Numbered from the stretch's first letter, positions 17,925-26,817 are shown. The stretch is 64,000 nucleotides of DNA from Sporolactobacillus spathodeae (GCF_016908935.1 NZ_JAFBEV010000004.1:118925-182924); one strand, 5' to 3'. The notes: generated by a model not told the origin, from the letters alone. Numbers and translations are program-made.

Positions 17925-17951
17925 GAAAAAAGGCATCCTTTGGATGCCTTC
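17925..17951 (-). terminator. Attenuating terminator inside the peptide operon
   Basis: Stem AAGGCATCC-AAA-GGATGCCTT followed by TTTTTT, 16 bases after the precursor stop and ~25 bases before the RadC-like start. No new promoter is obvious after it, so it probably lets the small peptide be made in excess over the enzymes, a common layout in modified-peptide operons. Confidence 0.85.
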
Positions 17952-17966
17952 TGTAAAAATTTGTCA

Positions 17967-18173
17967 TCAATATTGAATAATACCGCCATTTGCCTCCAAA
18001 AAAGCTTCCCAAGAATTTTCCGTCTGAATTTTGCATGTAGGTCCATGATCAGTACAATACGTAGTACAACAGCCCGATGGACCATTAGTATGACAATTTG
18101 ACGAATTTTCGAAAGCAACATCCTCAGATATTTCTTCAAACACCAAATCCTCAGTCGTATTTTTGCAATCCAT
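17967..18173 (-). CDS. Cys-rich precursor peptide of a putative novel RiPP
   Basis: 68 residues. The acidic N-terminal half (1-24) contains a near repeat EDLVFE / EDVAFE, a likely leader for the RRE domains. The second half has five Cys (27, 35, 36, 40, 47) in two similar blocks, CHTNGPSGC and CTDHGPTC, and ends with a tail WEAFLEANGGIIQY whose Gly-Gly lies four residues from the end. I chose ATG 18173 (AGAGAGGTTACGAT before it). The upstream ATG 18209 abuts the -10 box and would be the first base of the mRNA or earlier. Function as substrate is inferred from context; no known peptide family is recognised. Confidence 0.72.
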   Translation of the reverse strand: MDCKNTTEDLVFEEISEDVAFENSSNCHTNGPSGCCTTYCTDHGPTCKIQTENSWEAFLEANGGIIQY

Positions 18174-18207
18174 ATCGTAACCTCTCTCCTCACAATTATC
18201 TATGAAC

Positions 18208-18235
18208 ATTTTACCAGATTAGTCAAAAACATCAA
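18208..18235 (-). promoter_or_regulatory. Probable sigma-A promoter of the peptide operon
   Basis: TTGATG, 16-base spacer, TAAAAT on the minus strand, about 30 bases upstream of the GAGGAG site of the precursor gene. The 210 bases between here and the next gene (18383) hold no convincing gene. Confidence 0.65.
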
Positions 18236-18382
18236 TAATATTCGCAAAATATGCACAAACATACTTAATAAATTAAATGCTGAATTATTCTAAATCAATG
18301 TCTATTTTTAGCCCTCCTAGTATCATGATTAGATCCTCAAAGTTTCTCAAATGAATGACCTCTTTCTTCTATTTTGCCCATT

Positions 18383-19378
18383 CTATTCAGTAGTTATTTC
18401 CCGATTGATTCTATCCATTTCACTTTCAAGCAATCTAATATAATCTTCAAATCCTTGCAACAATCTTTGTATATCATCTGTGGAAAGTTCCATTTTGCTA
18501 GTCCATTGAATTAATGTCCTTCTTTCGATTTGTTTACCAATTTTATCGATTTCATTGAACAAAGTATTCCCATTATTTGTATCAAGACCTCTGGCTTCCA
18601 AGAAGTCATAAATTTCCCTGAGATATCGATCAACAGCTTCTTGAGCTTCCTGCTTTTTTCGATCGATCACATTGTTCTTTGTAAGTGCAGCTGTTGCGAC
18701 AGTTGCCACTGCTGCAAAAACAGCAATCGGAGGAAATACATTCAACATTGCGTAACCAAGCGTATGCCAACCAGCTGCCAAACCAACTGTTCCAATTATT
18801 GCTGAACCAAGAGATGCGCCAAGAACTTGTTCTGAAGCCTCCATCTGGTGCTGTAATTTGAAAACATCCTTAGTTATAGCCTCGAACTGATGGTTCCTAT
18901 TTGAATAAAAAACAGTTGTACTTGCATCAATCGTTTTTTTCCATTTCTTTTTATACTGTTCGAAAGCCTTATCAATAATAGTATTTAATTGGATAATTAT
19001 TTCATTTTGAGGTAACCTTTCTTGTAAAATTTTTTCGAGAATCCGTCGTTCATCTATCGGAGAATCATTTTTTATTATTTTTTCATTTGTTGGCAGTTTG
19101 TTAATCGCTGCAACAGCTTTGTTGCGAAAAATAGATAATGGTTTTTTAACGCCATCAGTAATACTGCTATACCATGAAATCTCGTCTTCTATATCCTTTT
19201 TAATGACAATTAGTTTTTGATTGAAAAACAAGCGAATTTCATTTGTGATATCTTTTTTAAAATCATCATCAAATTCTGCAGATTCTCGAAGAAGATTATT
19301 GTATGCTTGATTGAAGCTATTGACCTGATCTAGATAATTTCCTTTGAGTAGTGAAGACTTTTCTTTTAAATCATTTAA
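18383..19378 (-). pseudogene. 3' part of a NERD-nuclease/membrane-hairpin gene, cut by an IS
   Basis: C-terminal part of the gene whose 5' part is at 20945-21754. Read in frame it gives LKEKSSLLKGNYLDQ... then a long helical region, a Gly/Ala-rich hydrophobic hairpin (ASLGSAIIGTVGLAAG and IAVFAAVATVATAAL, about 170-130 residues before the end) and a charged C-terminus. The layout recalls the stalk and membrane paddle of dynamin-like proteins but no GTPase motifs are present. An internal ATG at 19231 could start a 282-residue fragment, but there is no ribosome site. Probably inactive. Confidence 0.75.
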
Positions 19379-20948
19379 CTAAAACTTGAAACATCAAAAA
19401 TAGTCCTTAACCCTTATCAAATAAGGGGTTAATGCAAAAATAAAAGCATGAACACCGACAACTCGGTATAATTGAAGTGTCGAGTCCCAATTAATCGAGG
19501 AGAGTGTTCATGCCATGAAAATTATATCACGAAACAACCATCCATCTCTTGGAATTTTAGCTTCAGTACAATCATTTTTTGTTCGATTTCACTTGGCTCA
19601 AATTGCGCGGGCTTCAAATGTCACAAAGGCAAAGGGTGTTCCCTTTCACGTACTGTTCTGCTATTTGCTCAGCACAATTTTTTCAAACAAGTCTACCTAT
19701 CGTGATTATCTGAACCATCAGGATCAGCTAAGTTTCTCGGATAAGACCTTCCGGAACCTGCTCAACACGGGCAAGATTAACTGGCAAAAATTCCTGATTA
19801 TGCTCTGTCGTCAGATCATTCAGTTCATCAAACCCTTGACGGATCAGACGCGTCGGAATGTGTTCATTGTCGATGATTCCATGTACGAGCGTGCCCATGC
19901 GAAGCGAGTGGAACTATCAGCGTTTCAGTTCGACCATGCCAAACATCGGCATGTGCGCGGCTTTCGTTTTCTCCAACTGGGTTGGAGTGACGGCAACACC
20001 TTTCTTCCGGTCACCTTTTCCCTGCTTTCTGGACGGAACCAGGTCTGTGGCGTGAACTCGGCCGATGGCCGAACCCATTCCGGAAAGCGTAAGCTGCAGG
20101 CCCAGCGTAAAGCGACCGATGTGGTTCGTGAACTGCTTTCATCCGCCCTAAATCAGGGTGTCCACGCTTCGTACGTCTTGTTTGATTCATGGTTTTCAAG
20201 TCCCAAGATGTTTCACCAACTGCGTGAGATGAAGCTTCATACCGTTGCCATGGTGAAACGATCGAAAAAAATTTACTATCGATCCAACGGTCAACTGATG
20301 GATGTCAAAGACATCTTCAAGACTCAGAAAAAACGTCGTGGTCGTTCACGCTATCTGCTCTCTGTTACTGTTGAAGCAGTTGTTGCAGGGGAAAAAGCCC
20401 TCCCACTTAAATTGGTTTTCGTCCGCAACCGCCGGAAACGCAAGGAATACCTGGTCTTAGCCGCAACAGATCTTCAGCTTTCTGAAAATGAAATCATTCA
20501 GCTTTACGGAAAGCGCTGGTCAATTGAGATGTACTTCAAAATGTGTAAACAGTATCTCCGTCTGGCGCGCTATCAAGGGTTATCTTATGACGGCATCTTT
20601 GCACATACGGCTTTAGTTGCCATGGGCTACTCACTTCTTGCCGTACAGCACCGCGAACAAGCCGACGATCGAACTATCGGTGAACTTTTCTACCTGATGG
20701 TCGATGAGCTCGCTGATGTCAATTTTACCGAAGCCATCCAACAATTGCTTGATCTGTTTCTAGAAGCTTTTGAAGATGAGTACGTTCTATCTGAGAAAAT
20801 CGTCAATCAGATCATCGAAAAGTTTCTTGAAAAGCTGCCTACCAGATGCCGGCAACAGCTGGTAAAGGCGGCATCCTGAACTATTTTCTTCATGGAAACC
20901 GCAGATCTGTCATGGGATTGGAATGGTTTTTCAACTTTCAAGTTTTAG
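19379..20948 (+). mobile_element. IS4-family insertion sequence, 1570 bp, complete
   Basis: Terminal inverted repeats start CTAAAACTTGAAA at both ends (imperfect further in). The element is flanked by perfect 8-bp direct repeats TCATTTAA at 19371-19378 and 20949-20956. It carries one transposase gene and is visibly richer in GC than the AT-rich host region. The intact duplication and gene indicate recent insertion. Removing the element and one duplication copy restores a continuous host reading frame. Confidence 0.95.
19515..20879 (+). CDS. IS4-family DDE transposase
   Basis: 454 residues, full length. DDE motifs are visible: first Asp in NVFIVDDSMYER (about 113-124), second in YVLFDSWFSSP (about 218-228), and the Y-R-E-K signature LYGKRWSIEMYFKMCKQYL (about 330-348) typical of the IS4 family. 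GGAG precedes ATG 19515. It catalyses cut-and-paste transposition of the surrounding element. Confidence 0.93.
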   Translation: MKIISRNNHPSLGILASVQSFFVRFHLAQIARASNVTKAKGVPFHVLFCYLLSTIFSNKSTYRDYLNHQDQLSFSDKTFRNLLNTGKINWQKFLIMLCRQIIQFIKPLTDQTRRNVFIVDDSMYERAHAKRVELSAFQFDHAKHRHVRGFRFLQLGWSDGNTFLPVTFSLLSGRNQVCGVNSADGRTHSGKRKLQAQRKATDVVRELLSSALNQGVHASYVLFDSWFSSPKMFHQLREMKLHTVAMVKRSKKIYYRSNGQLMDVKDIFKTQKKRRGRSRYLLSVTVEAVVAGEKALPLKLVFVRNRRKRKEYLVLAATDLQLSENEIIQLYGKRWSIEMYFKMCKQYLRLARYQGLSYDGIFAHTALVAMGYSLLAVQHREQADDRTIGELFYLMVDELADVNFTEAIQQLLDLFLEAFEDEYVLSEKIVNQIIEKFLEKLPTRCRQQLVKAAS

Positions 20949-21754
20949 TCATTTAATCTGAAGTATAATTCAACCGAGGTCACAGCATTGTATAATAAAT
21001 TAATTTTCGGCTGTAATGCCTCATTAATTTTTTTGGAGATTTGTTTTTTTGATTCTACAGCTAGGTTTTCAATGACATTTATAATTTGCATTTTATTTTT
21101 GACTCGCTCATCAACTTGTAAAACTGTATCTGGATCATATGGCGTAACAAGTTCTATTATATTCTCAAGTTTTTGTAAATTGACATTCATTGTTTTTTGC
21201 GGATATTGCTTACCTTGATAAATCTTTGAAATAATTTCCTGTGAATTTAATTGATCAATAAAGAAGACATGTTTGAAGAAATTTCTTCTTTCAGTATCAT
21301 CCCATTTACTAAGCGTTGAATTAAATCTATTGTTAAACTCATTTAATGTCGCACTCATAAAAACAAGGCAGTAACCAATGTTTTGATAAATATTTTGCGA
21401 CAATGTTGATTCAATAAACCGAGATAATTCATCATGATGTACTTTAGCCTGGCCTAAATATTTTTTCAGGTCGCCTTGCTTTGTTGTAAAAACTCCTGCT
21501 GTATTAACGTATTTAAATATAGATAACGAAACATTCTTGATCTCAATAATGTAAAACCCTTGTGATGGAGAAATATAGAGAAAATCTGGGTTATGCTCCC
21601 CAAAATTGGGATTGTGGATAAGATAATCATCATGTCCCAAATATCTACTGAAACTATTTAAAAAGTTTAATTCCCCTCTATCTCCCTTCAGTTTTGTTCC
21701 TGTGGACCTTCTCACATTTTTCTTTAATATATCTTCACCGATCACATGTCCCAT
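20945..21754 (-). pseudogene. 5' part of a NERD-type nuclease gene, cut by an IS
   Basis: 269 codons as read, the last few created by the insertion. Residues ~15-75 show a PD-(D/E)xK/NERD-like core: GDRGELNFLNSFSRYL, then HNPDFLYIS and FYIIEIKN (Asp, Glu-Ile-Lys). A helical region follows. The natural frame continues as SVELYFRLND-LKEKSSLLKG on the far side of the IS, for an intact protein of ~597 residues. NERD proteins are predicted nucleases, often in defence-like or mobile contexts. The N-terminal fragment might still be made. Confidence 0.78.
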
Positions 21755-21929
21755 AACAGCACACCCTCATAAGCAAATTTAGATATCTATTCGCTAGAAT
21801 TCGACAAAATGGTTGGGAATCCTTCATTAATACTCTAATTGATCTTATTTTTTAGACTTGACGTTTTGGCAGAATCCTCGCAAAATTTCCTATGAGAATA
21901 TTGTACAGAGTAGAATTTCAGGTGATTGT

Positions 21930-22907
21930 ATGACGAAACGAAGAAAAATCATCGGCGGCTTCTTGCCGCTTGAACTGCCGGAAGGTGTGGAATATCACGA
22001 GCGCGCGGTTCATTTGAATAGCGCCCGTTATGCGTTGGAGTATTTGCTGCGAATTAAAAACTATAAAAAGATTTATCTACCTGCCTTTATTTGCGAGAGC
22101 GTTCTACAGCCAATCAAGCGGTTGAATTTGACGTACGTTTTTTATCGAATGGATCCGCATTTTATGCCGATGCTTGAGCGCGAGCTGGAGAATGATTCTT
22201 GCTTGCTTTATGTCAATTATTTCGGTGTGAACCGTGCAGTTGCTGAGGCAGTCAGCCGCTGCTTTAAACACGTAATCATCGACAACACGCAAGCTTTCTT
22301 TGAGCAGCCGATTGCAGGCACGAACACGATTTATTCCGCGCGCAAATTTTTCGGGGTGCCGGATGGTGGATATTTGTATACGGATAGCGCTAAGCGGCTG
22401 AAACTTGCGCCAGACACGTCTTATTACCGTTGTGACGGCTTATTGAAACAAATTGATCAGGGCCATGATTCTGCCTTGCCATTATTTGTGGAAAATGAAG
22501 ACTATCTCAATCAATGCGGGATGAAGGCGATGGCGCCACTGACCCGCCGACTTTTACAGAGCATCGACTACCCGCGAATGCTTGCGAGCCGAAACGAGAA
22601 TTTCCGTTTTCTACATGAGGTGCTTGGAAAATACAACACGCTTACGATTTTTGGTAAAACGCTGAACGGACCGCTTTGCTACCCGTTTCTGGTGGATCAT
22701 GGCGACGTGTTGAAAGATGTGCTGCTCAAAAATGGAGTCTACGTGAATGATTACTGGGACGAAGTTCTGCCTCGCGTACCTAAAGAGAGTTTTGAATACC
22801 AGTTGTCCAGAAATCTAGTCCCGTTGCCGATCGATCAGAATTGTAGCCAATCAGAGATGCAGGTTATCGTGCAGATCATCGATCGTTTTCTCAAGGACTC
22901 TGTTTAA
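21930..22907 (+). CDS. PLP-dependent aminotransferase-fold protein (DegT/DnrJ-like)
   Basis: 325 residues from ATG 21930 (the frame is open to 21858, but GGTGATT lies before this ATG). Signs of the fold: SARYALEYLL near the N-terminus, IDNTQAFFEQ, and YSARKFFGVPDGGYLYTD, where the Lys before FFGVPDGG is at the position of the PLP lysine. Such proteins act on nucleotide sugars in glycan and flagellin-decorating pathways; substrate unknown. It stands alone, in a spot near hag where many bacilli carry flagellin glycosylation genes, so it may be a remnant of such a locus. Confidence 0.72.
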   Translation: MTKRRKIIGGFLPLELPEGVEYHERAVHLNSARYALEYLLRIKNYKKIYLPAFICESVLQPIKRLNLTYVFYRMDPHFMPMLERELENDSCLLYVNYFGVNRAVAEAVSRCFKHVIIDNTQAFFEQPIAGTNTIYSARKFFGVPDGGYLYTDSAKRLKLAPDTSYYRCDGLLKQIDQGHDSALPLFVENEDYLNQCGMKAMAPLTRRLLQSIDYPRMLASRNENFRFLHEVLGKYNTLTIFGKTLNGPLCYPFLVDHGDVLKDVLLKNGVYVNDYWDEVLPRVPKESFEYQLSRNLVPLPIDQNCSQSEMQVIVQIIDRFLKDSV

Positions 22908-23029
22908 ACCACGGAAAAGGGTGCTTGGTTTAGGTGCCAGCTGGCGCTGTTCTATTACGCCTGCACTTCCTCAAGCACGGATGTCCGACGATTTTCATAA
23001 ACTGCTAAAAAAAACGGAGTGGGTTACTT

Positions 23030-23365
23030 ATGACTGTCTGGATCGACATCTCGACAGCGCGCCATCAATTGAAGCTGATGAATGACCGGGCGCTGATCAA
23101 AATGTATCTGATTGCGGTCGGCAAAATGCTGACACCGACGCCTTCTGGAACCTACACGATTATTAATAAGCAGGCGAATCCCGGCGGTCCGTTCGGCGTG
23201 CTCTGGATGGGGCTGTCGCGGCCGCATTACGGCATCCACGGCACCAATAATCCGGCGTCAATCGGTCGTGATGTCTCGCATGGCTGCATTCGCATGCACA
23301 ATGCCGATGTGCTCGAATTGTCGGCATATACGCCGGTCGGCACTTCCGTGTCTATACACAGATGA
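23030..23365 (+). CDS. YkuD-family L,D-transpeptidase
   Basis: 111 residues, the catalytic domain alone. The signature HGTNN...SHGCIRM near residues 65-87 contains the catalytic His, Ser-His-Gly and Cys. There is no signal peptide or LysM domain, unlike B. subtilis YkuD, so export and wall binding are unexplained. It makes 3-3 peptidoglycan cross-links or related transfers. A GGAG site (AAACGGAG) stands 8-10 bases upstream of ATG 23030. Confidence 0.9.
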   Translation: MTVWIDISTARHQLKLMNDRALIKMYLIAVGKMLTPTPSGTYTIINKQANPGGPFGVLWMGLSRPHYGIHGTNNPASIGRDVSHGCIRMHNADVLELSAYTPVGTSVSIHR

Positions 23366-23390
23366 ATTTTTTGACGACTGATCGATAAAC

Positions 23391-23434
23391 TATGTTTAAA
23401 TTTCATGTGGTTTTTCTGACGAAAAGGCAATGTG
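23391..23434 (-). repeat. 43-bp repeat motif, copy A
   Basis: Shares TATGTTT..AATTT.ATGT, TTTTCTGA and AAAAGGCAATG with 53282-53324 and with the complement of 33496-33535. It lies between the YkuD gene and the transposase relic. Confidence 0.65.
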
Positions 23435-23439
23435 TACTG

Positions 23440-23665
23440 GCGCCTTGCGGAAACATCTTGCCCGTCGCGTCGTTGACCGTCCGGAAGGGGATCTGTTTTT
23501 CCATCCGACCTTCGTCGTCACCAATATAGTCTTCCAGTCAACAGGGGCATCAAATTCTATCAGAACTGGGGAACGATGGAAATCCTGATACAGGAAAGCA
23601 AAGGAGGCTTCGCCTTTGACCAGCTGAGAGCACCCGATTTGAAGCCAACGCGACTAAGCCGCAGA
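23440..23665 (+). pseudogene. Degenerate IS1380-type transposase fragment
   Basis: Across two frames: FFHPTFVVTNI, then after a frameshift KFYQNWGTMEILIQESKGGFAFDQL. The pattern FVVTN ... FY..RGTME..I.E.K.GF matches the C-terminal part of IS1380-family transposases. No ends or full gene remain. Confidence 0.65.
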
Positions 23666-23712
23666 GTTCCTATGCCTTTATATTCAATCATTTTTCTCAC
23701 CCCCCAATTTTT

Positions 23713-23964
23713 TTATAATTCGCTGCATCTTTTTGCACCGTTGTGTGGTCCTTCGTCATTTCCTCTGCATCGTGTACAATAACTTTGGATGCCATCTTTG
23801 TTCTTTCGAGTAACCCTTTTTTCCGTGGTACCGAATGCCTCGGAGTAAGGATAATAGATATGCTCGTTACCATCATTTGTCGAACAACGCGGACAAGATT
23901 TAAATTCTGGTCTAGATTGAGCTTCATTTAGTGGTTTTCCGCAATACGCGCACAATTGTGACAT
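23713..23964 (-). CDS. Small zinc-ribbon-like protein, unknown function
   Basis: 83 residues with CAYC (5-8), CPRC (24-27) and CTRC (63-66) plus a late Cys, so probably one or two zinc sites. TGGAGG lies 8 bases before ATG 23964, which supports a real gene. The final third has no clear structure. No partner genes adjoin: an IS1380 relic follows and a gene-poor stretch precedes. Confidence 0.7.
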   Translation of the reverse strand: MSQLCAYCGKPLNEAQSRPEFKSCPRCSTNDGNEHIYYPYSEAFGTTEKRVTRKNKDGIQSYCTRCRGNDEGPHNGAKRCSEL

Positions 23965-24522
23965 TTATAGTTTCCTCCACATCTATCTTTTTTTATCATT
24001 TTATTACCTTATTCAAACTCTTCTCTTCTACATCTAAATCAACGGGCAGTTCACTGATACAGCCGGTCACTCCAGATTTCGTCTGTCCAATTCCACATCA
24101 GCAAGTTCGCCATATGTTTCAGCAATAGCAATAACCATCAAATAACGATCTTTGACATAATCTATTAGCAGCTACATGGTAAATTCGACAAAATTTTAGA
24201 ATATCCTTCACTATCTGATCTTTTTAAGAAATAAATTGGTTTAAAGCGGGAATTAATTGGATTGATGCGGGTTAAATAAAGTATTCTTGTCGAGGAATGA
24301 CGCATGATACAAGCGCATCAACAGATAACGCTTTTCTGACTACACCCTTTTTGTTTATTGTTCACGTCCGTCAATTCTTTGTAATAATCGATTAAGTTGC
24401 ATTAAGGCAGCATACCACTATCTTAAGAACGAATCGACTAAAATATAGACGCGTCTCCGCGTTTTGCTATATAATTATATGTGTTCGACAACCCCCACTA
24501 ATGGAAGAAAGGAGCGCGCAGG
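23965..24522. other. Gene-poor stretch with a promoter at its end
   Basis: On the minus strand, 24168-24083 holds a short coding-like relic (DYVKDRYLMVIAIAETYGEL, then a stop ten residues on) without start or ribosome site. Just before the next gene lies TATAAT (24470-24475). Otherwise I see nothing. Confidence 0.4.
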
Positions 24523-25083
24523 ATGACCGAAGAACTCGAGCTAATTCTAGCCGAAATGAGGCAAGGTTTTAAAGAAGTAAATCAAAGGTTCGACGCAATT
24601 GATCAAAAATTTATTGCTATTGATCAAAAATTTATCGCGATTGATCAGAAATTTGCTGCCATTGATCAAAGGCTTGATGGAATTGATCAAAGACTTGATG
24701 GTGTGGATCAAAGACTTGATGGCATTGATCAAAGGCTTGATGGCGTGGATCAAAGGCTTGATGGTATTGATCAAAGGCTTGATGGCGTGGATCAAAGGCT
24801 TGATTGTATTGATCAAAGACTTGATGGCGTGGATCAAAGGCTTGATGGTATTGATCAAAGACTTGATGGCGTGGATCAAAGGCTTGATGGCATGGATAAT
24901 CGCTTAGATCGCATCGAGAAAAAAGTGGATGGCATTCAAAAGCAAGTGGCTAAAAATTCAGAAGCCCTAACCGAATTGAAAGTAAAAATTGAAGAGCAAA
25001 CAACGGTCCTGACCACCCTATCGATGCGCTCAATCACCCAGGAAGGCGAAATAAGAAGTCTGAAGCAAGTGCGAACTCTATAA
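24523..25083 (+). CDS. Heptad-repeat coiled-coil protein
   Basis: 186 residues. After MTEELELILAEMRQGFKEV the protein is a run of ~16 seven-residue units of the type DQRLDGI / DQRLDGV (about residues 25-125), then DNRLDRIEKKVDGIQKQV and a helical C-terminus. The units place Ile/Val and Leu at heptad core positions, giving a long parallel coiled coil. GGAAAGGAGC-like AAGGAGCGC precedes the ATG. Similar short repeat proteins (MEE.LDLIL.E...) are common in Bacillaceae, function unknown. There is no signal peptide or membrane segment. Confidence 0.8.
   Translation: MTEELELILAEMRQGFKEVNQRFDAIDQKFIAIDQKFIAIDQKFAAIDQRLDGIDQRLDGVDQRLDGIDQRLDGVDQRLDGIDQRLDGVDQRLDCIDQRLDGVDQRLDGIDQRLDGVDQRLDGMDNRLDRIEKKVDGIQKQVAKNSEALTELKVKIEEQTTVLTTLSMRSITQEGEIRSLKQVRTL
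24598..24893 (+). repeat. In-gene 21-bp tandem repeat
   Basis: About 14 copies of a unit like GATCAAAGGCTTGATGGCGTG, with a superimposed alternation of ATT and GTG (Ile/Val) codons that gives a 42-bp higher-order period. Copy number is likely to vary by slippage or recombination, changing coiled-coil length in whole heptads. Confidence 0.93.
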
Positions 25084-25223
25084 TCGTATTCATCCTTAGT
25101 AAAGCGCAATTCAATCGGATCAAACAGATTCGAAACCCACGGCCTCTACATCACCCATGCAACACCACCTCATTTTTTAATTTTTCGATACACAAAACAC
25201 GCGCAAAAAAATCTCGCTCAAAA

Positions 25224-26690
25224 ATGGTCTACTCATTGAGCAACCATCCCTCGGAAGAGATGGCTGCTCAACTTTCTTGCATATTACAATTCACCGAGTT
25301 TGAAGCTGAAACACGGAACCCCGAACTCTATTTCGTTTCTGATTTCTTAATTGAACCCGGTGACAAAGGAACCTGCCGCTTCTATGAATCTGACAAAAAA
25401 ATCGACATTTTGCTTGAAATAATAAAGGACGATTATGAGCAGGCCGGACCGTATTGCATCGGTTGTGGTCGCGGCATGATCAGCTTCTTAAATACGATAA
25501 ACAGCGATGAGAACGGAACGCTTTTTGATGAGGAAGAAATAAGTAGTCCATCTGAGGCGGCTGATGTGCTGAACGAATTCCTGGATTACTATCGAGAGGG
25601 TGAGGAGCGTGAACCCCTTCAATTTTCCGTTAAGCCCGAGGATGAAGCGGATTGGCAATATCTTGTTCATCAGGCGCTCAATTTCGCCGATCTTGAGCCC
25701 TGGCAATGGATTAATTCGGATCAGATACTCGTTCTCGATCTTCCCAATTATTCGGAACGCCTCTATTGCTGCATTCTTGGACAGATGAGCAATGAATACG
25801 GGGTCGCCATTTACGTCGGTGATCAGGGGCTGCAACTGATCCATCGTCTTTTTTCAGATACGGAGGCACTCGACCGGCCACCGCTCGCATCTGTCTTTAA
25901 TCTTTCATTATGCAGACCGGGAACATTTCCTGATGAAGATCGGGCGCTTTTTTCCATCCTACAAATGGACACTGAGCTTGAGAGCCATTGGCCGATGCTT
26001 CGCGTGCAGAAGCCTGGGTACATGCCATGGCTTCCTCAGGGCGAAGAAATTTCTCTGTTTGCGACGATTCTTGAAAAATTGAGTCAAATCGCACACGACT
26101 ATCAGAATCGGGCAGAAGAATTCCCGTATTATTCACATGATACATGCTTTTATCGGAAATATACTGTCGATGGTCAAGATGTGGAAACGCCGGTTGATGA
26201 CAAAATCGTACCCGTAGTAAGCGATCGTTACGAATGGAAAGACAGCGAGCCCTGGGCAAGTAAGCTTGAACTGCAAAAAATTAAGAAAACAACGCGACAG
26301 AATAAAAGCTGGATCGAAGTTGGCGGCATCTTTGCGCCATTTTCCGTTGCGCAACAGGAATCCGAACAGCCCGTTTTCCCATGGATGCAGCTTGCCGTTG
26401 AACACAGCAGCGGTCAGCCTCTGCATTCTGATCTCATCGATGACGTGCAAATAGTCGGTAAACAAGAGCCTTTTAGTCAATTTGCTCAGGATTTTCTGCT
26501 TCAGACAATTGAAAAAGCCGGCCAACGCCCAAGCGGCATTCTTGTGAACCAACAGGAGCTCTATCATTCCCTGCGCCCTTTATGCCGAAAGCTCGGTATC
26601 ATCTGCAATTTATCAAAGCATCTGCCTAAAATCGATGACGCTTTGGATGAAATTCAATACGAACTGGAGAATGAATCGGCGTACGAGTAA
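25224..26690 (+). CDS. Large acidic protein of unknown function
   Basis: 488 residues, soluble, acidic, no signal peptide. A CIGCGRG motif occurs near residue 78. The N-terminal ~110 residues and the later block SDQILVLDLPNYSERLYCCILG ... GDQGLQLIHRLF suggest two or more domains; the arrangement brings to mind the DUF7309/DUF6930 proteins, but I hold this loosely. No ribosome site is visible at ATG 25224; ATG 25260 is an alternative with GGAAGAG just before it. It follows the coiled-coil gene in the same direction with a 140-base gap and ends before a terminator. Confidence 0.7.
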   Translation: MVYSLSNHPSEEMAAQLSCILQFTEFEAETRNPELYFVSDFLIEPGDKGTCRFYESDKKIDILLEIIKDDYEQAGPYCIGCGRGMISFLNTINSDENGTLFDEEEISSPSEAADVLNEFLDYYREGEEREPLQFSVKPEDEADWQYLVHQALNFADLEPWQWINSDQILVLDLPNYSERLYCCILGQMSNEYGVAIYVGDQGLQLIHRLFSDTEALDRPPLASVFNLSLCRPGTFPDEDRALFSILQMDTELESHWPMLRVQKPGYMPWLPQGEEISLFATILEKLSQIAHDYQNRAEEFPYYSHDTCFYRKYTVDGQDVETPVDDKIVPVVSDRYEWKDSEPWASKLELQKIKKTTRQNKSWIEVGGIFAPFSVAQQESEQPVFPWMQLAVEHSSGQPLHSDLIDDVQIVGKQEPFSQFAQDFLLQTIEKAGQRPSGILVNQQELYHSLRPLCRKLGIICNLSKHLPKIDDALDEIQYELENESAYE

Positions 26691-26817
26691 GGCGATTTGC
26701 GTTTCATATCAAAATTTCAGTGCACAGGTCACGCTTTTTGAAGCCCATGAAAAATAATAGGCAGCTGAATGGCAGAACATATAGCGTTTTGATTTAATTC
26801 TACTTGACCATCACCCC

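Noticed and set aside
18290..18380. Short coding-like stretch on the minus strand (VIHLRNFEDLIMILGGLKID then stop)
   Set aside because: Only ~27 codons between stops, no start codon with ribosome site; possibly a relic of a neighbouring gene but not supportable.
24547..24879. Long antisense reading frames through the heptad-repeat gene
   Set aside because: The 21-bp repeat keeps several frames open on both strands; only the plus frame at 24523 has a ribosome site and coding ends outside the repeat.
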